This document shows, in pieces, positions 53,665-63,853 of a stretch of 64,000 nt of DNA. The notes beneath the pieces are model-generated. The model saw only the letters and a program-made list of their open reading frames with translations. It did no database searches and had not been told where the DNA came from. Origin of the DNA: Alkaliphilus flagellatus (GTDB lineage Bacteria > Bacillota > Clostridia > Peptostreptococcales > Natronincolaceae); NCBI RefSeq assembly GCF_018919215.1, contig NZ_JAHLQK010000001.1:995146-1059145 (forward strand), read 5' to 3'. Every line of letters starts with the position of its first letter. Position 1 is the stretch's first letter. The translations under genes were made by a program, and so were the position numbers.

Positions 53665-54909
53665 TTGAAGAATGCATATTTAAAATTAATTTTTCTCCTA
53701 TTATTTGTTTTCCTTTTTATAACTGGCTATGCTATTGGACAGCCAATAAAAACAAATATTGAGGAAATTAATATTAAATCCCATATAGATATATTAACAT
53801 CAGCAAAATATGAGGGAAGGTTAATTGGTACTAAAGGTAATGAAAAAACATTGGAATATATAGAAAATCACTTTAAATCCATTGGATTACATAGTTTTGT
53901 TGAAGAAGGATATAAAAAAGAATTTGAAACGGTTAGTTTTGAATGGAATGGATCACCAAGGTTTAATGTAATTAATAACAATGGAGATATAGTTGATTCA
54001 TATGAGGAAGGGAAAGACTTTACAATTAGACTAGATAATATGAGTATGGGAGGGAGCTTTAAAGGAAATATAACACATGTTATTAATTCTAAAGAGCTTA
54101 TTGAAGGTAGTGATAAATTTAAAGATAAAGCTATTCTTATTAATTATGAAGATGATAGCATAAAAAAGCTAGGACTTAGTCAAGAAGAAGTAGATGACAG
54201 ATTATACTATATAGGAAAAACTAGCGTAATTATTTATCCAGAATCTCATCCCATTAAAGAGCCAAATATTAACTAATGTTATATATCAAATAAATCTAAA
54301 CAAAATAAACTAGGATTAAGGTTAAATTCTAAACCGATTATAACCACATATTTATTGATGTCGTTTTTCATTACTGTTTTAATTATGCAAACTAAGCATA
54401 ATATAAGTGAAGTTACAGGACTGCTTATACAAGATGTTAATGTTACGTCCATTTCCTTAGGTTATATGTTAGCTAATAATATTTTTACTACTTTACCTAT
54501 GATAGCCTATTTAAGTATTGTTCTACTATTGATTATTTTAATCATAACTATATTACATTATTTTTCAAAGAAATTTAATAAGATCAATTACTTATTATTT
54601 GTGTCACTAGTTACTTACATTGTATTTATGAAGGGATTTAATAATTTTTATGACTATAGATACTCTATTATTTATCCTAAACTACTATCTTTTTATAACT
54701 CCCAATATATAGTTATTCTATTAATTCTATTATTTTCTTTGTTTGTAACCTGGATATTTAATAAAGAGACTCAGACAAAGAATTATTTAAAATTGACAAT
54801 TATGTTTTTAACAGTATTTATCATATTAACAACTTTTACATATAGTCCTTATGTTATCTCAAAGGAAGTGGTGAACTTAAAGGCAACAGGTAGTAGATTA
54901 AAACTATAA
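53665..54909 (+). pseudogene. M28 peptidase-like gene lacking its catalytic domain and split by a stop codon
   Basis: Bases 53665-54276 encode a signal-anchored N-terminal region (IDILTSAKYEGRLIGTKGNE; then a PA-domain-like part) typical of M28 proteins. The catalytic domain should follow, but the frame meets TAA at 54274-54276 instead. Beyond it, in the same frame, comes SKQNKLGLRLNSKPIITTYL and four or five membrane helices ending at 54909. So both the entire peptidase core and continuity are lost. TAA is not a recoding stop and no ribosome binding site precedes the second half. Confidence 0.75.
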
Positions 54910-55250
54910 AACTAAGGACTATTATCTGAATACTGAAAATTATTACAAATATTAAATAAAGTTATTGAAATTATTAATAAAATGTAATAAAATAAGGATT
55001 ACTATTATTAAGGATCGATGAATATTTTTAAACTAATAACAAATAATAATAAATTTGAACCACTATATATAGTATAATCAAGCTATTTTGTATCTAGCAA
55101 GAAAAATAAAACATAGATATAGTTATACAAAAAATATAAATATTTATAGCATTTACGACTTTTAAAACTAAATTATAATTTGAAAGGGGGTATGCTTAAA
55201 AATATTTACTATAATTTTAAACCAATAAAAATATTTAAGGGGGAAACAGA

Positions 55251-56960
55251 ATGTTGAAAAAAAGTGTTGTATTATTATTGATTTTCGCAATGGTAGTATC
55301 TACATTCCTTATAGGTTGTACACCTAAGGAACCGGCTGCGGTTGAACCGGGCCCAGGAAATGAAGTGGCAGAAGAACCAGGTGCAGTTTATCCAGGTTCT
55401 GAAAGAGGTAATGTGTTAACAGTAGGTGGAACAAGCCCGCAGGGTATATTTAACCCACTTACATCTAGTACAGTGTATGATCGATACATATACGAATTAA
55501 TATTTGATCCATTACTACAAGTTGAGCCAAGTGGAGCTTTAACTACAGATGGTTCTTTAACTAAGGAATATAAAGTATCTGATGATGGATTAGTTTATAC
55601 TTTCCATTTACGAGAAGGTATAAAATGGCATGACGGAACTGAAGTAACTGCTGATGACGTTGTATTCAGCTATAACACAATATTAGCACCAGATTATAAA
55701 GGTAGACTATATATCGCAGGGATGCAAAGTATAGTTGGTGCTAAGGATGTAAAAGATGGAAAAACAGAAGTTGCAGAAGGTATAAAGGCATTAGATAAAT
55801 ATACAGTTGAAGTTATTGTAGAAAAAGCTATGTCAGTTACATTAAGACAAATAGCAAATTTTTGCCCAGTACCAAAACACTATTATGAAAAAGCAAATGC
55901 AGAGGAAATGGCAGCTTTAGACCGCGATCCATTAGGAAATGGAGCATTTAAATTAAAGAAATATGAAGTTGAGCAATATGTAGAGTTAGAGCCTAACAAA
56001 GATTACTGGCAAGGTGCTCCAAAACTTGATGGTATTATATGGAAAGTAGTTGCTAACGAAAACGAATTAGCAGAGTTTGAAGTCGGTTCTGTAGATGCTG
56101 TAAACTTTGAAAACGCTAAGGAAAACTACGAGGTTATAGAAGGTTATGAGCATTCAGAATTAATTAATAACTGGAATAACGGTTATGCATATGCTGCATT
56201 TAACTTTACAAACCCAATTTTCCAAGACAAATTAGTTAGGCAAGCTCTTGTTTATGGACTAGATAGACATGGATTTGTTCAGTCCTTCTTTGGTGACTTG
56301 GGTGGTCAAGTTGCCCATACTCCAATTTCACCAGTATCCTGGGCATATCCAGACCTAAGCCAATTAAATGAATATAAATATAATCCAGAAAAAGCTGGAG
56401 AATTATTAGATCAAGCTGGCTGGGTAATGGGTAGTGATGGATTTAGATACAAAGATGGAAAGAAATTAGCATTTAAATGGACATCTTACAATGAGGCAGA
56501 ATGGTCTACAAAGGTTAGTGCTCTAGCGGCAGAAAACTGGAAGCAAATCGGTGTAGATTGTGAAATCGTTTTAATGGACTTTAACTCTTTATCAGAGTTA
56601 ACAAGTGATCCAGGTAATAAAGGTAAGTGGGATATTACTAATGCGGCTTGGAGTTTAACTGCAGACCCAGATATGTATTCTACTTTCAGTAAAACTACAT
56701 TCCCTCCAGGAAACAACAAAGGATATTTCCAAAATGATAAAATTGAAGAATTAATGGTTAAAGGTCAAGCTGAATTTGATCAAGCAAAGCGTAAAGATAT
56801 TTACTTAGAGCTTGCTAAAGAATTTAACGAAGAACTACCATATATATTCGTTTATGTAAGAATGAACCCATGGTTAGTAAACAAGAGAGTTAAGAACTTT
56901 AATCCAACAGAGTTTACTGAGTGGTCAACAAATTCTCATTTAATTGAAATAGTTAAATAA
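55251..56960 (+). CDS. Peptide ABC transporter substrate-binding lipoprotein
   Basis: The 569 residues start with a lipoprotein signal (STFLIGC) and continue as a family 5 solute-binding protein (GLVYTFHLREGIKWHDGTEV TADDV; PISPVSWAYPDLSQLNEYKY NPEKA). It captures di- or oligopeptides outside the cell. TTAAGGGGGAAACAGA precedes the ATG. It heads an operon with two permeases and two ATPases. Of the 341 bases upstream, only AT-rich sequence with a possible TATAAT near 55074 is seen. Confidence 0.93.
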   Translation: MLKKSVVLLLIFAMVVSTFLIGCTPKEPAAVEPGPGNEVAEEPGAVYPGSERGNVLTVGGTSPQGIFNPLTSSTVYDRYIYELIFDPLLQVEPSGALTTDGSLTKEYKVSDDGLVYTFHLREGIKWHDGTEVTADDVVFSYNTILAPDYKGRLYIAGMQSIVGAKDVKDGKTEVAEGIKALDKYTVEVIVEKAMSVTLRQIANFCPVPKHYYEKANAEEMAALDRDPLGNGAFKLKKYEVEQYVELEPNKDYWQGAPKLDGIIWKVVANENELAEFEVGSVDAVNFENAKENYEVIEGYEHSELINNWNNGYAYAAFNFTNPIFQDKLVRQALVYGLDRHGFVQSFFGDLGGQVAHTPISPVSWAYPDLSQLNEYKYNPEKAGELLDQAGWVMGSDGFRYKDGKKLAFKWTSYNEAEWSTKVSALAAENWKQIGVDCEIVLMDFNSLSELTSDPGNKGKWDITNAAWSLTADPDMYSTFSKTTFPPGNNKGYFQNDKIEELMVKGQAEFDQAKRKDIYLELAKEFNEELPYIFVYVRMNPWLVNKRVKNFNPTEFTEWSTNSHLIEIVK

Positions 56961-56984
56961 TTAAAGGTCTTAATTAATTTTATA

Positions 56985-57017
56985 TACATATAGCCTAGTC
57001 TCTCTAGGCTATATGTA
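56985..57017 (+). terminator. Intercistronic hairpin between binding protein and permease
   Basis: TACATATAGCCTAG (56985-56998) and CTAGGCTATATGTA (57004-57017) form a perfect 14-bp stem without a T run. In ABC operons such a stem usually protects the binding-protein mRNA or weakens readthrough, so that the binding protein exceeds the permease. Confidence 0.6.
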
Positions 57018-57048
57018 CTTACTAAACCTTACAGAAGGAGGATTATAT

Positions 57049-58014
57049 ATGGGTAAGTTTATTGTAAGAAGATTACTACAGCAAATTCCAATCTTGATTG
57101 GAGTTAGTATTTTGCTTTTTTCTATATTTCAATTAGCTCCAGGGTCTCCCCTAGCATCATTTTATTCAGATCCAAACATGACTGTAGAGCAACTTCAAAG
57201 ATTAGAAGAAGCCTATGGGCTTGATAAATCGGGACCAGAACAATATATCGATTACATTAGTAATATGCTAAAAGGGAACTTTGGTAACTCAATTCAATTA
57301 AAGCAGCCTGTTGCAAAGCTAATAGGCGAAAGAATGTGGGCAACATTTTATATTTCCTTTGTGTCCTTAATTATAAGTTTAATAATAGCTGTACCTATCG
57401 GAGTAATTTCGGCGACAAAACAGTATTCAATCTTTGATTATAGTGGTACTGTATTTGCCTTAGTTGGAATATCTATCCCAACATTTTTCTTTGCATTACT
57501 TTTAATTAAATGGTTTGCTATTGATATTCGATGGTTTCCTATATCGGGTTTAGTAACTCCTGGTATGCCACTATCATTTAGGACAAACTTTCCGGACATA
57601 TTTAAACATAGTATATTGCCTTTAGTAGTTCTTAGTTTAAGTGGTGCAGGAAGTTTTATGAGATATACAAGATCTAGTATGCTAGAAGTAATTAGACAAG
57701 ATTATATACGTACAGCAAGAGCTAAGGGCTTAAGGGAAAAGGTTGTAATATATAAACATGCCTTAAGAAATGCTTTAATACCTGTAATTACACTTCTAGG
57801 ATTTTCTCTACCTACCCTATTTTCAGGCGCATTAATGACTGAAATGGTATTCGTACTTCCTGGCATAGGTAAACTTCAACATCAAGCAGTACTGCAAAGG
57901 GACTATCCACTAATGATGGGGATAAATATGTTTTTAGCTATTTTTACTTTATTTGGTAACCTAGTAGCAGACATATCCTATGCATTTGTAGACCCTAGAA
58001 TAAGAGTAGATTAA
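57049..58014 (+). CDS. Peptide ABC transporter permease (DppB/OppB-like)
   Basis: The 321-residue protein begins MGKFIVRRLLQQIPILIGVS, the DppB signature, with six membrane helices and the EAA loop YIRTARAKGLREKVVIYKHA near residue 220. AGAAGGAGGATTATAT directs the start here rather than at an ATG 36 bases upstream. The next gene follows 18 bases later. Confidence 0.94.
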   Translation: MGKFIVRRLLQQIPILIGVSILLFSIFQLAPGSPLASFYSDPNMTVEQLQRLEEAYGLDKSGPEQYIDYISNMLKGNFGNSIQLKQPVAKLIGERMWATFYISFVSLIISLIIAVPIGVISATKQYSIFDYSGTVFALVGISIPTFFFALLLIKWFAIDIRWFPISGLVTPGMPLSFRTNFPDIFKHSILPLVVLSLSGAGSFMRYTRSSMLEVIRQDYIRTARAKGLREKVVIYKHALRNALIPVITLLGFSLPTLFSGALMTEMVFVLPGIGKLQHQAVLQRDYPLMMGINMFLAIFTLFGNLVADISYAFVDPRIRVD

Positions 58015-58032
58015 GAAGGGGGGGAAATATAT

Positions 58033-58947
58033 ATGATAAGTGAAAAAAAACAAAAAATAGATATTAATAAAGAGAAAAACTTAGCTACAGAAAGTACTGT
58101 AATAGGCCCATGGAAAATAATGTGGAAACGACTTAAAAGAAATAAATTAGCTATGTTAGGACTAATAGTAATAACAATAATGGCTACTGCAGCTATATTT
58201 GCACCATTTTTAACTCCCTATGGACGTGATGCTGTTAATCTTGTTAATTCAAATGCAAAACCTGGTAGCGAACATCTTTTAGGTACAGATTCACTAGGGC
58301 GAGATATTTTAACAAGACTATTATATGGTGGTAGAATCTCCCTAACTGTAGGATTTGTTTCAACAGGAATAAGGATAGTTCTGGGTGTTTTATTAGGAGG
58401 TATAGCTGGATATTATGGTAAAAGTATAGATAATGTAATTATGAGAGTTGCAGACGTTTTCGCTTGTTTGCCCTTTTTACCTATAGCTATTACGATTGTT
58501 GCTATGCTTAAGCCGAGTATTTATAATATTATGCTTGTAATAGGTGTTTTAGGTTGGCCAGGTATTGCCAGAATCGTAAGGGCAGAAATTCTGTCTTTAA
58601 GAGAAAGAGAATTTATGGAAGCTGCTACAGCACTTGGTATTAGCGATTTTAGAAAAATTGTAGCTCATCTTCTGCCAAATACTATGGCATCTGTAATAGT
58701 TTCTGCTACTATAGGAATTGCAGGAGCTATATTAACAGAATCCTCTCTAAGTTTCTTAGGTCTAGGTGTAGCTCCGCCAACACCATCTTGGGGTAATATG
58801 TTAACTGATGCTAAAAATCAATATGTACTTAAAAATCGTTGGTGGCAATGGATACCACCAGGACTTGCAATATTTATAACCGTTATGAGCTTGAATTTAC
58901 TAGGGGATGGATTAAGAGATGCACTAGATCCAAGACTAAAACAATAG
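58033..58947 (+). CDS. Peptide ABC transporter permease (DppC/OppC-like)
   Basis: The 304 residues have six hydrophobic segments, the N-terminal OppC motif WKRLKRNKLAMLGLIVI, GTDSLGRDILTRLLYGGRIS and the EAA loop FMEAATALGISDFRKIVAHL. It forms the channel with the upstream permease. AAGGGGGGGAAATATAT precedes the ATG. Confidence 0.94.
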   Translation: MISEKKQKIDINKEKNLATESTVIGPWKIMWKRLKRNKLAMLGLIVITIMATAAIFAPFLTPYGRDAVNLVNSNAKPGSEHLLGTDSLGRDILTRLLYGGRISLTVGFVSTGIRIVLGVLLGGIAGYYGKSIDNVIMRVADVFACLPFLPIAITIVAMLKPSIYNIMLVIGVLGWPGIARIVRAEILSLREREFMEAATALGISDFRKIVAHLLPNTMASVIVSATIGIAGAILTESSLSFLGLGVAPPTPSWGNMLTDAKNQYVLKNRWWQWIPPGLAIFITVMSLNLLGDGLRDALDPRLKQ

Positions 58948-58962
58948 GTAGGAGGTGTAGAT

Positions 58963-59946
58963 ATGAAAAATTTATTGGAAGTAAAAAACTTAAAGACCCA
59001 CTTTTATACAGAGGATGGAGTTGTACCAGCTGTAAATGGTGTTGATTTTAATTTAAAGCCAGGTCAAACTTTAGGAATAGTTGGAGAGTCAGGATGTGGA
59101 AAAAGTATTACTTCAATGTCTATTATGCGACTTATACCAACACCTCCAGGTAAAATTGTTGATGGAGAAATTATATTTGATGATAAAAATATAGTAGAAT
59201 TATCAGAATCAGAAATGCGAAGAATTAGAGGAAATGATATTGCAATGATATTTCAAGAGCCAATGACTTCATTAAACCCTGTATTTACAATTGGAAGTCA
59301 AATCATGGAAGCTATAATGCTTCATCAAAATATGGATAAAAAAGCCGCACGTGAAAAGTGCATTGAAATGTTAAAAGTTGTTGGTATACCAAGAGCAGAA
59401 GAAGTTGTAGATGATTATCCCCATCAATTTAGTGGTGGTATGAGACAAAGAGCAATGATAGCTATGGCATTATCATGTAATCCAAAACTTTTAATTGCTG
59501 ATGAGCCAACCACTGCTTTAGACGTTACTATTCAAGCTCAGATTATAGAGTTAATGAAAGAATTAAAAGAGAAGCTAAACACTGCAATAATGTTAATAAC
59601 CCATGACTTAGGAGTTGTGGCAGAAATGGCAGATCATGTTATAGTTATGTATGCTGGAAGAGTAGTAGAAGAAGCTGAAGTAGTAGATTTATTTAAGGAC
59701 CCAAAACATCCTTATACAGTCGGATTAATGAAATCAAAACCAAGCTTAGAAGGTGGAGCAAAGAGATTAGATGTAATACCAGGTAGTGTACCAAATCCTT
59801 TAGCTATGCCAGAAGGCTGTTCATTCCATCCAAGATGTAGTCATGCAATGGAAATATGCCAAAGTCAAGTTCCGGAATTAAAGTCTATAGATACAGGGCG
59901 TAAAGTTCGTTGCTGGTTATATGATAATGAAGGAGAGGTGGAATAG
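58963..59946 (+). CDS. Peptide ABC transporter ATPase (DppD/OppD-like)
   Basis: The 327-residue ATPase has Walker [12 protein letters not shown] (near 38), Q-loop IFQEPMTSLNP, signature FSGGMRQRAMIAMAL, Walker B LLIADEPTTALD and the C-terminal CSFHPRCSHAMEIC cysteine cluster that binds an Fe-S cluster or metal in this family. Its stop codon is followed directly by the ATG of the second ATPase. Confidence 0.95.
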   Translation: MKNLLEVKNLKTHFYTEDGVVPAVNGVDFNLKPGQTLGIVGESGCGKSITSMSIMRLIPTPPGKIVDGEIIFDDKNIVELSESEMRRIRGNDIAMIFQEPMTSLNPVFTIGSQIMEAIMLHQNMDKKAAREKCIEMLKVVGIPRAEEVVDDYPHQFSGGMRQRAMIAMALSCNPKLLIADEPTTALDVTIQAQIIELMKELKEKLNTAIMLITHDLGVVAEMADHVIVMYAGRVVEEAEVVDLFKDPKHPYTVGLMKSKPSLEGGAKRLDVIPGSVPNPLAMPEGCSFHPRCSHAMEICQSQVPELKSIDTGRKVRCWLYDNEGEVE

Positions 59947-60933
59947 ATGGCAGAACTAATAAAAGAAAATATGGACTTAGTCGTAGTTAAAAATTTAAAA
60001 AAGTATTTTCCGATAAAAGGTGGGTTTTTAAAACGAACAGTTGGTCATGTTCGTGCTGTTGAAGACATATCCTTCACCATTAAAAAGGGAGAGACTTTAG
60101 GTATCGTAGGTGAGTCAGGCTGTGGTAAGTCGACAACTGGTCGTACACTCCTAAAACTCCTAGAAAAAACTGATGGTGAAGTTTACTATAAAGGAAGTGA
60201 AATTTTCAGTCTTCCAAAAGAGGAATTAATTAAACTTCGTACTAAAATGCAGATCGTATTCCAAGATCCATATAGCTCCTTAAACCCACGTCTAACCGTT
60301 GCTCAAATTGTAGGAGAAGCTTTAGTCGAACATGGATTAGCTAAAAAGGGGAAGGAAGTAAACGATAGGGTTAGTGAAATTATAGAAAAATGTGGTTTAG
60401 CACCCTATCATATAAGAAGATATCCACATGAATTTAGTGGAGGTCAAAGACAGCGTATTGGTATAGCGAGGGCATTAGCACTAAATCCAGAATTTATAGT
60501 GTGTGACGAACCAGTCTCCGCCCTTGATGTTTCTATACAGTCACAGGTTATAAACTTACTGATGGATCTTCAGGAAGACATGGGACTAACATATTTATTT
60601 ATTTCTCATGACCTTAGTGTTGTAAAACATATCAGTGACAGAATTGGAGTAATGTATTTAGGTAGCTTAGTGGAGTTAGCACCAAAAGACGAACTATATA
60701 AGCAGCCACTACATCCATATACACAGGCACTATTATCTGCTATTCCTATTGCAGATCCAACGATGAAGAGGAATAGAATTATTCTAAAAGGTGATATACC
60801 TAGCCCTGCAAATCCACCGAGTGGATGTAGATTCCATACTAGATGTCCCCATGCAATGGAAAGATGTAAAGAAGAGGTTCCTGAGTTTAGAGAGGTAGCT
60901 ACTAAACATTTTGTAGCTTGTCATTTGGTATAA
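59947..60933 (+). CDS. Peptide ABC transporter ATPase (DppF/OppF-like)
   Basis: The 328 residues have Walker [13 protein letters not shown] (near 53), Q-loop [12 protein letters not shown], signature [16 protein letters not shown], Walker [13 protein letters not shown] and C-terminal [26 protein letters not shown] lies inside the end of the upstream gene, so translation is coupled. It completes the five-gene transporter. Confidence 0.95.
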   Translation: MAELIKENMDLVVVKNLKKYFPIKGGFLKRTVGHVRAVEDISFTIKKGETLGIVGESGCGKSTTGRTLLKLLEKTDGEVYYKGSEIFSLPKEELIKLRTKMQIVFQDPYSSLNPRLTVAQIVGEALVEHGLAKKGKEVNDRVSEIIEKCGLAPYHIRRYPHEFSGGQRQRIGIARALALNPEFIVCDEPVSALDVSIQSQVINLLMDLQEDMGLTYLFISHDLSVVKHISDRIGVMYLGSLVELAPKDELYKQPLHPYTQALLSAIPIADPTMKRNRIILKGDIPSPANPPSGCRFHTRCPHAMERCKEEVPEFREVATKHFVACHLV

Positions 60934-60972
60934 TTTGTATTAATCTAAAACTAGTGTAACGGAGGGGTAGAA

Positions 60973-61164
60973 ATGTTAAAGAAACAATCGCAGCAGAATC
61001 CAACAGAATATTGGGAAAATGGTCGAAATGAAAAAATAGAATTTGACTGGACTGATATTTTAGCATTTATTATAGCATTTTTCCAAGTTTTGTTTCCCTA
61101 CGTTGTAGGAACTGTAGGATCTTTTCTATTAGTAGCTTTTCTTTTAAACCTTTGGATGAAATAA
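60973..61164 (+). CDS. Small single-helix membrane protein at the end of the peptide ABC operon
   Basis: The 63 residues have a hydrophilic N-terminus (QSQQNPTEYWENGRNEKIEF) and one or two hydrophobic helices (ILAFIIAFFQVLFPYVVGTV, GSFLLVAFLLNLW). I know of no family. ACGGAGGGGTAGAA before the ATG and a 39-base spacing after the last ATPase suggest it belongs to the operon. A role in transporter assembly is possible but unsupported. Confidence 0.7.
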   Translation: MLKKQSQQNPTEYWENGRNEKIEFDWTDILAFIIAFFQVLFPYVVGTVGSFLLVAFLLNLWMK

Positions 61165-61286
61165 TAAAGAAGATTTTTAATAAAAATAAGGAGGAATAAC
61201 ACCTCCTTGTTTTCTTGCATAAAGAAATATTTGGTTATATTATAATAGTAGCATTAAAAATATTGCTGAATAGGAGATGGGTTGTA

Positions 61287-61712
61287 ATGAGAGGGAAAAT
61301 AATTGAGGAATTAAATATTGGGGATACTGCATGCTTTGAAAAGACAATTACTGAAACAGATGTATACTTATATGCAGGAATTACTGGAGATTTAAATCCA
61401 GCTCATATTAATCAAAAAGAAGCAGAAACCAGTATGTTTAAAGGACGAATTGCACATGGAATGTTAAGTGCAGGGCTTATATCAGCAGTTCTTGGAATGT
61501 ACTTACCAGGACCAGGAACTATTTATCTAGGTCAAGACCTTAAGTTTTTAGCTCCTGTTAGAATTGGAGACACTGTTAAGGCAACAGTAGAAATTATAGA
61601 AATAAATAGTGATAAGAAGAGGGTAAAGTTAAAAACTACTTGTACGAATCAGGACGACATAGTTGTATTAGACGGAATTGCTACTGTTATGCCACCAAGA
61701 GCAAAAAAATAA
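61287..61712 (+). CDS. MaoC/PhaJ-like (R)-hydratase domain protein
   Basis: The 141-residue hot-dog-fold protein has the hydratase dyad region YAGITGDLNPAHINQKEAE (Asp and His four apart). FKGRIAHGMLSAGLISAVLG and YLGQDLKFLAPVRIGDTVKA follow. The family hydrates trans-2-enoyl-CoA to (R)-3-hydroxyacyl-CoA, or acts on phosphate butyryl-type enzymes. TAGGAGATGGGTTGTA directs the start here, 72 bases inside the longest frame. It stands alone before a terminator. Confidence 0.88.
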   Translation: MRGKIIEELNIGDTACFEKTITETDVYLYAGITGDLNPAHINQKEAETSMFKGRIAHGMLSAGLISAVLGMYLPGPGTIYLGQDLKFLAPVRIGDTVKATVEIIEINSDKKRVKLKTTCTNQDDIVVLDGIATVMPPRAKK

Positions 61713-61766
61713 TAAGTCTTAGGATTTGATGTTGTTATAATTTTAAAATTAAATATAAATATACTT

Positions 61767-61808
61767 AAAATAATACCTCGTATCCTATTGCAAGGTATTA
61801 TTTTTTTA
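61767..61808 (+). terminator. Rho-independent terminator after the MaoC gene
   Basis: AAAATAATACCT (61767-61778) pairs with AGGTATTATTTT (61793-61804), followed by TTTATA. Confidence 0.85.
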
Positions 61809-62023
61809 TATATAAATATAAAATATTTAAACAATTCAGACCTAGGTCAACTTTGTTAAGAAAAGTTAAAAGTTTTTTAAAAAACGAGAAAAAAGTCTAA
61901 AAATCAAATTTAAATTAACGTGCCTTTAAGCATTGAGAAATACACATATATATGGTTGGTTAATAAAGTCACAAAGATGGTGATTTTCAAATATTAAGAT
62001 ATTTTAAAATTCGACAATTGTCC

Positions 62024-62053
62024 TTGCAATAAGCAGTAGAGAGATTATATAAT
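62024..62053 (+). promoter_or_regulatory. Promoter of the second peptide-binding gene
   Basis: TTGCAA (62024-62029) and TATAAT (62048-62053) are 18 bases apart. The start codon is 128 bases further on, so there is a long AT-rich leader, in which I see no known riboswitch. Confidence 0.6.
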
Positions 62054-62180
62054 GTTTTTAATCTAAAAAATTCAAATATGATGTCATTTGCAATTTTGTT
62101 TTTTACAATTGCAATTAGACGCAGCAATTACTACTTTTTTACCTAAAACAAAAAAATTTAACATCTAAGGAGGAGTAAAA

Positions 62181-63731
62181 ATGATCAAAAACAAAAAAAT
62201 GCTGGCATTATTAAGCATGATAATTGTATTAGCATTAGTAGCTGTTGGATGTGGAAACTCGGGTGACGGCGCTACTGGTGGTGCTAACGGAGGAGTAAAA
62301 GACACATTAGTAGTAGCTCAAAATTCAGATGCTAAAACATTAGACCCACATGGCACTAATGATAATGCATCTTCAAGGGTTACTAAGCAAATTAACGAGA
62401 CATTAGTAGAACAAGATGAAAATATGGAGTTACAACCAGGTCTTGCAGAATCTTGGGAAAAGATTAATGATTTAACATTCGAATTTAAATTAAAGCAAGG
62501 TGTTAAATTCCATAACGGTGAAGAGCTTAAAGCAAGTGATGTTAAATTTACATTCTTAAGAGCTTTAGAATCTCCACATGTTGGACATATTGTAGGAGCA
62601 ATTAATAAAGATGGAATCGAAATAGTAGATGATTATACAATTAGAATTGCTACTACAGAACCATTTGCGCCACTACTTTCTCACTTAGCTCATCCAGGTT
62701 CAAGTATTTTAAATGAAAAAGCTGTAACAGATGCTGGAAGCGACTATGGTCAAAAACCAGTTGGAACAGGTCCATTTAAGTTTGAAAACTGGGTAAATGG
62801 TGATGAAATTAGTCTAGTAAAATTTGAGGAATATCATGGCGAAAAAGCTAAGGTTGAAAAGGTTAAATTTAGAAGTATATCAGAAGCAACAAATAGAACT
62901 ATTAACCTTGAAACTGGTGAAGTTGATATTGTATATGATGTTTTACCAACTGATGTTAAAAGAATAGAAGAAGATAAAAACCTAGTATTAATGAGACAAG
63001 AAAACTTATCAACAACATATATTGGATTTAACGTTCAAAAGAAACCTTTTGATGATGTGAGAGTACGTCAAGCTATTAACCATGCTATAGATGTTGATTC
63101 AATTATCGAAGCTGTAATGCAAGGTGTTGGAGAGCTAGCTAATGGACCATTAGGACCAAACGTTTGGGCTTCAAACCAAAAATTAGTGCCATATGAATAC
63201 GATGTAGAAAAAGCTAAAGAGCTAATGAAAGAAGCAGGTCTTGAAAATGGATTTAAAACATCTATTTGGACAAACGATAACAAATCAAGAATGGATATAG
63301 CTGAAATTGTTCAAAACCAATTAAAAGCAATCAATATTGAAGCTGAAGTAAAAGTAGTTGAATGGGGTGCTTATATAGATGGTACAGCTAAAGGTGAGCA
63401 TGACATGTTTATCCTTGGATGGACAGCAGTAACAGGAGATCCAGACTACGGTCTATATCCTCTGTTCCACTCTTCACAATTTGGAGATGCTGGTAATAGA
63501 ACATTCTATGGAAATGCTAAAGTTGACGAATTGTTAGATAAAGCAAGAAAGAGTGCAGACCAAGCCGAAAGAGAAAAAGCATATTTAGAAGTTCAAGAAA
63601 TTGTTAGAAATGACGCTCCATGGATATTCTTAAACAACGGTGAAAACGTTGATGGTTTAAGAAGTAATGTAAAAGGTTTCGTACAACATCCAGCAGGACA
63701 TCATAGATTAGGTTCTGTGTACTTCGAATAA
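62181..63731 (+). CDS. Second peptide ABC transporter substrate-binding lipoprotein
   Basis: The 516 residues have a lipoprotein signal (IIVLALVAVGC) and a family 5 binding domain (TLVVAQNSDAKTLDPHGTND; FEFKLKQGVKFHNGEELKAS; GTGPFKFENWVNGDEISLVK). It is only distantly like the first binding protein, so the two operons probably serve different peptides. ATCTAAGGAGGAGTAAAA precedes the ATG. A DppB-like gene follows and runs off the window. Confidence 0.93.
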   Translation: MIKNKKMLALLSMIIVLALVAVGCGNSGDGATGGANGGVKDTLVVAQNSDAKTLDPHGTNDNASSRVTKQINETLVEQDENMELQPGLAESWEKINDLTFEFKLKQGVKFHNGEELKASDVKFTFLRALESPHVGHIVGAINKDGIEIVDDYTIRIATTEPFAPLLSHLAHPGSSILNEKAVTDAGSDYGQKPVGTGPFKFENWVNGDEISLVKFEEYHGEKAKVEKVKFRSISEATNRTINLETGEVDIVYDVLPTDVKRIEEDKNLVLMRQENLSTTYIGFNVQKKPFDDVRVRQAINHAIDVDSIIEAVMQGVGELANGPLGPNVWASNQKLVPYEYDVEKAKELMKEAGLENGFKTSIWTNDNKSRMDIAEIVQNQLKAINIEAEVKVVEWGAYIDGTAKGEHDMFILGWTAVTGDPDYGLYPLFHSSQFGDAGNRTFYGNAKVDELLDKARKSADQAEREKAYLEVQEIVRNDAPWIFLNNGENVDGLRSNVKGFVQHPAGHHRLGSVYFE

Positions 63732-63755
63732 ATTAATTGTAATTAATTATATGTT

Positions 63756-63786
63756 TATAGGGTCATAGTTGAAATGACCCTATACT
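63756..63786 (+). terminator. Hairpin between binding protein and permease of the second operon
   Basis: TATAGGGTCAT (63756-63766) and ATGACCCTATA (63774-63784) form a perfect 11-bp stem with no real T run. It matches the position of the stem at 56985-57017 in the first operon and probably has the same mRNA-stabilising or attenuating role. Confidence 0.6.
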
Positions 63787-63853
63787 CCTATATTTATATA
63801 CTATACAAAACATGCTTTATAATAGCTTGAAAATTTAGAAAGGAGGATTTTAA

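Noticed and set aside
54274..54276. Recoded stop codon joining the two halves of the M28-like gene
   Set aside because: The codon is TAA, which is not used for selenocysteine or pyrrolysine, and the joined protein would still lack the peptidase core.
62054..62180. Riboswitch in the long leader of the second peptide-binding gene
   Set aside because: The leader is AT-rich with no stable nested stems or terminator-antiterminator pair and no motif of a known class.
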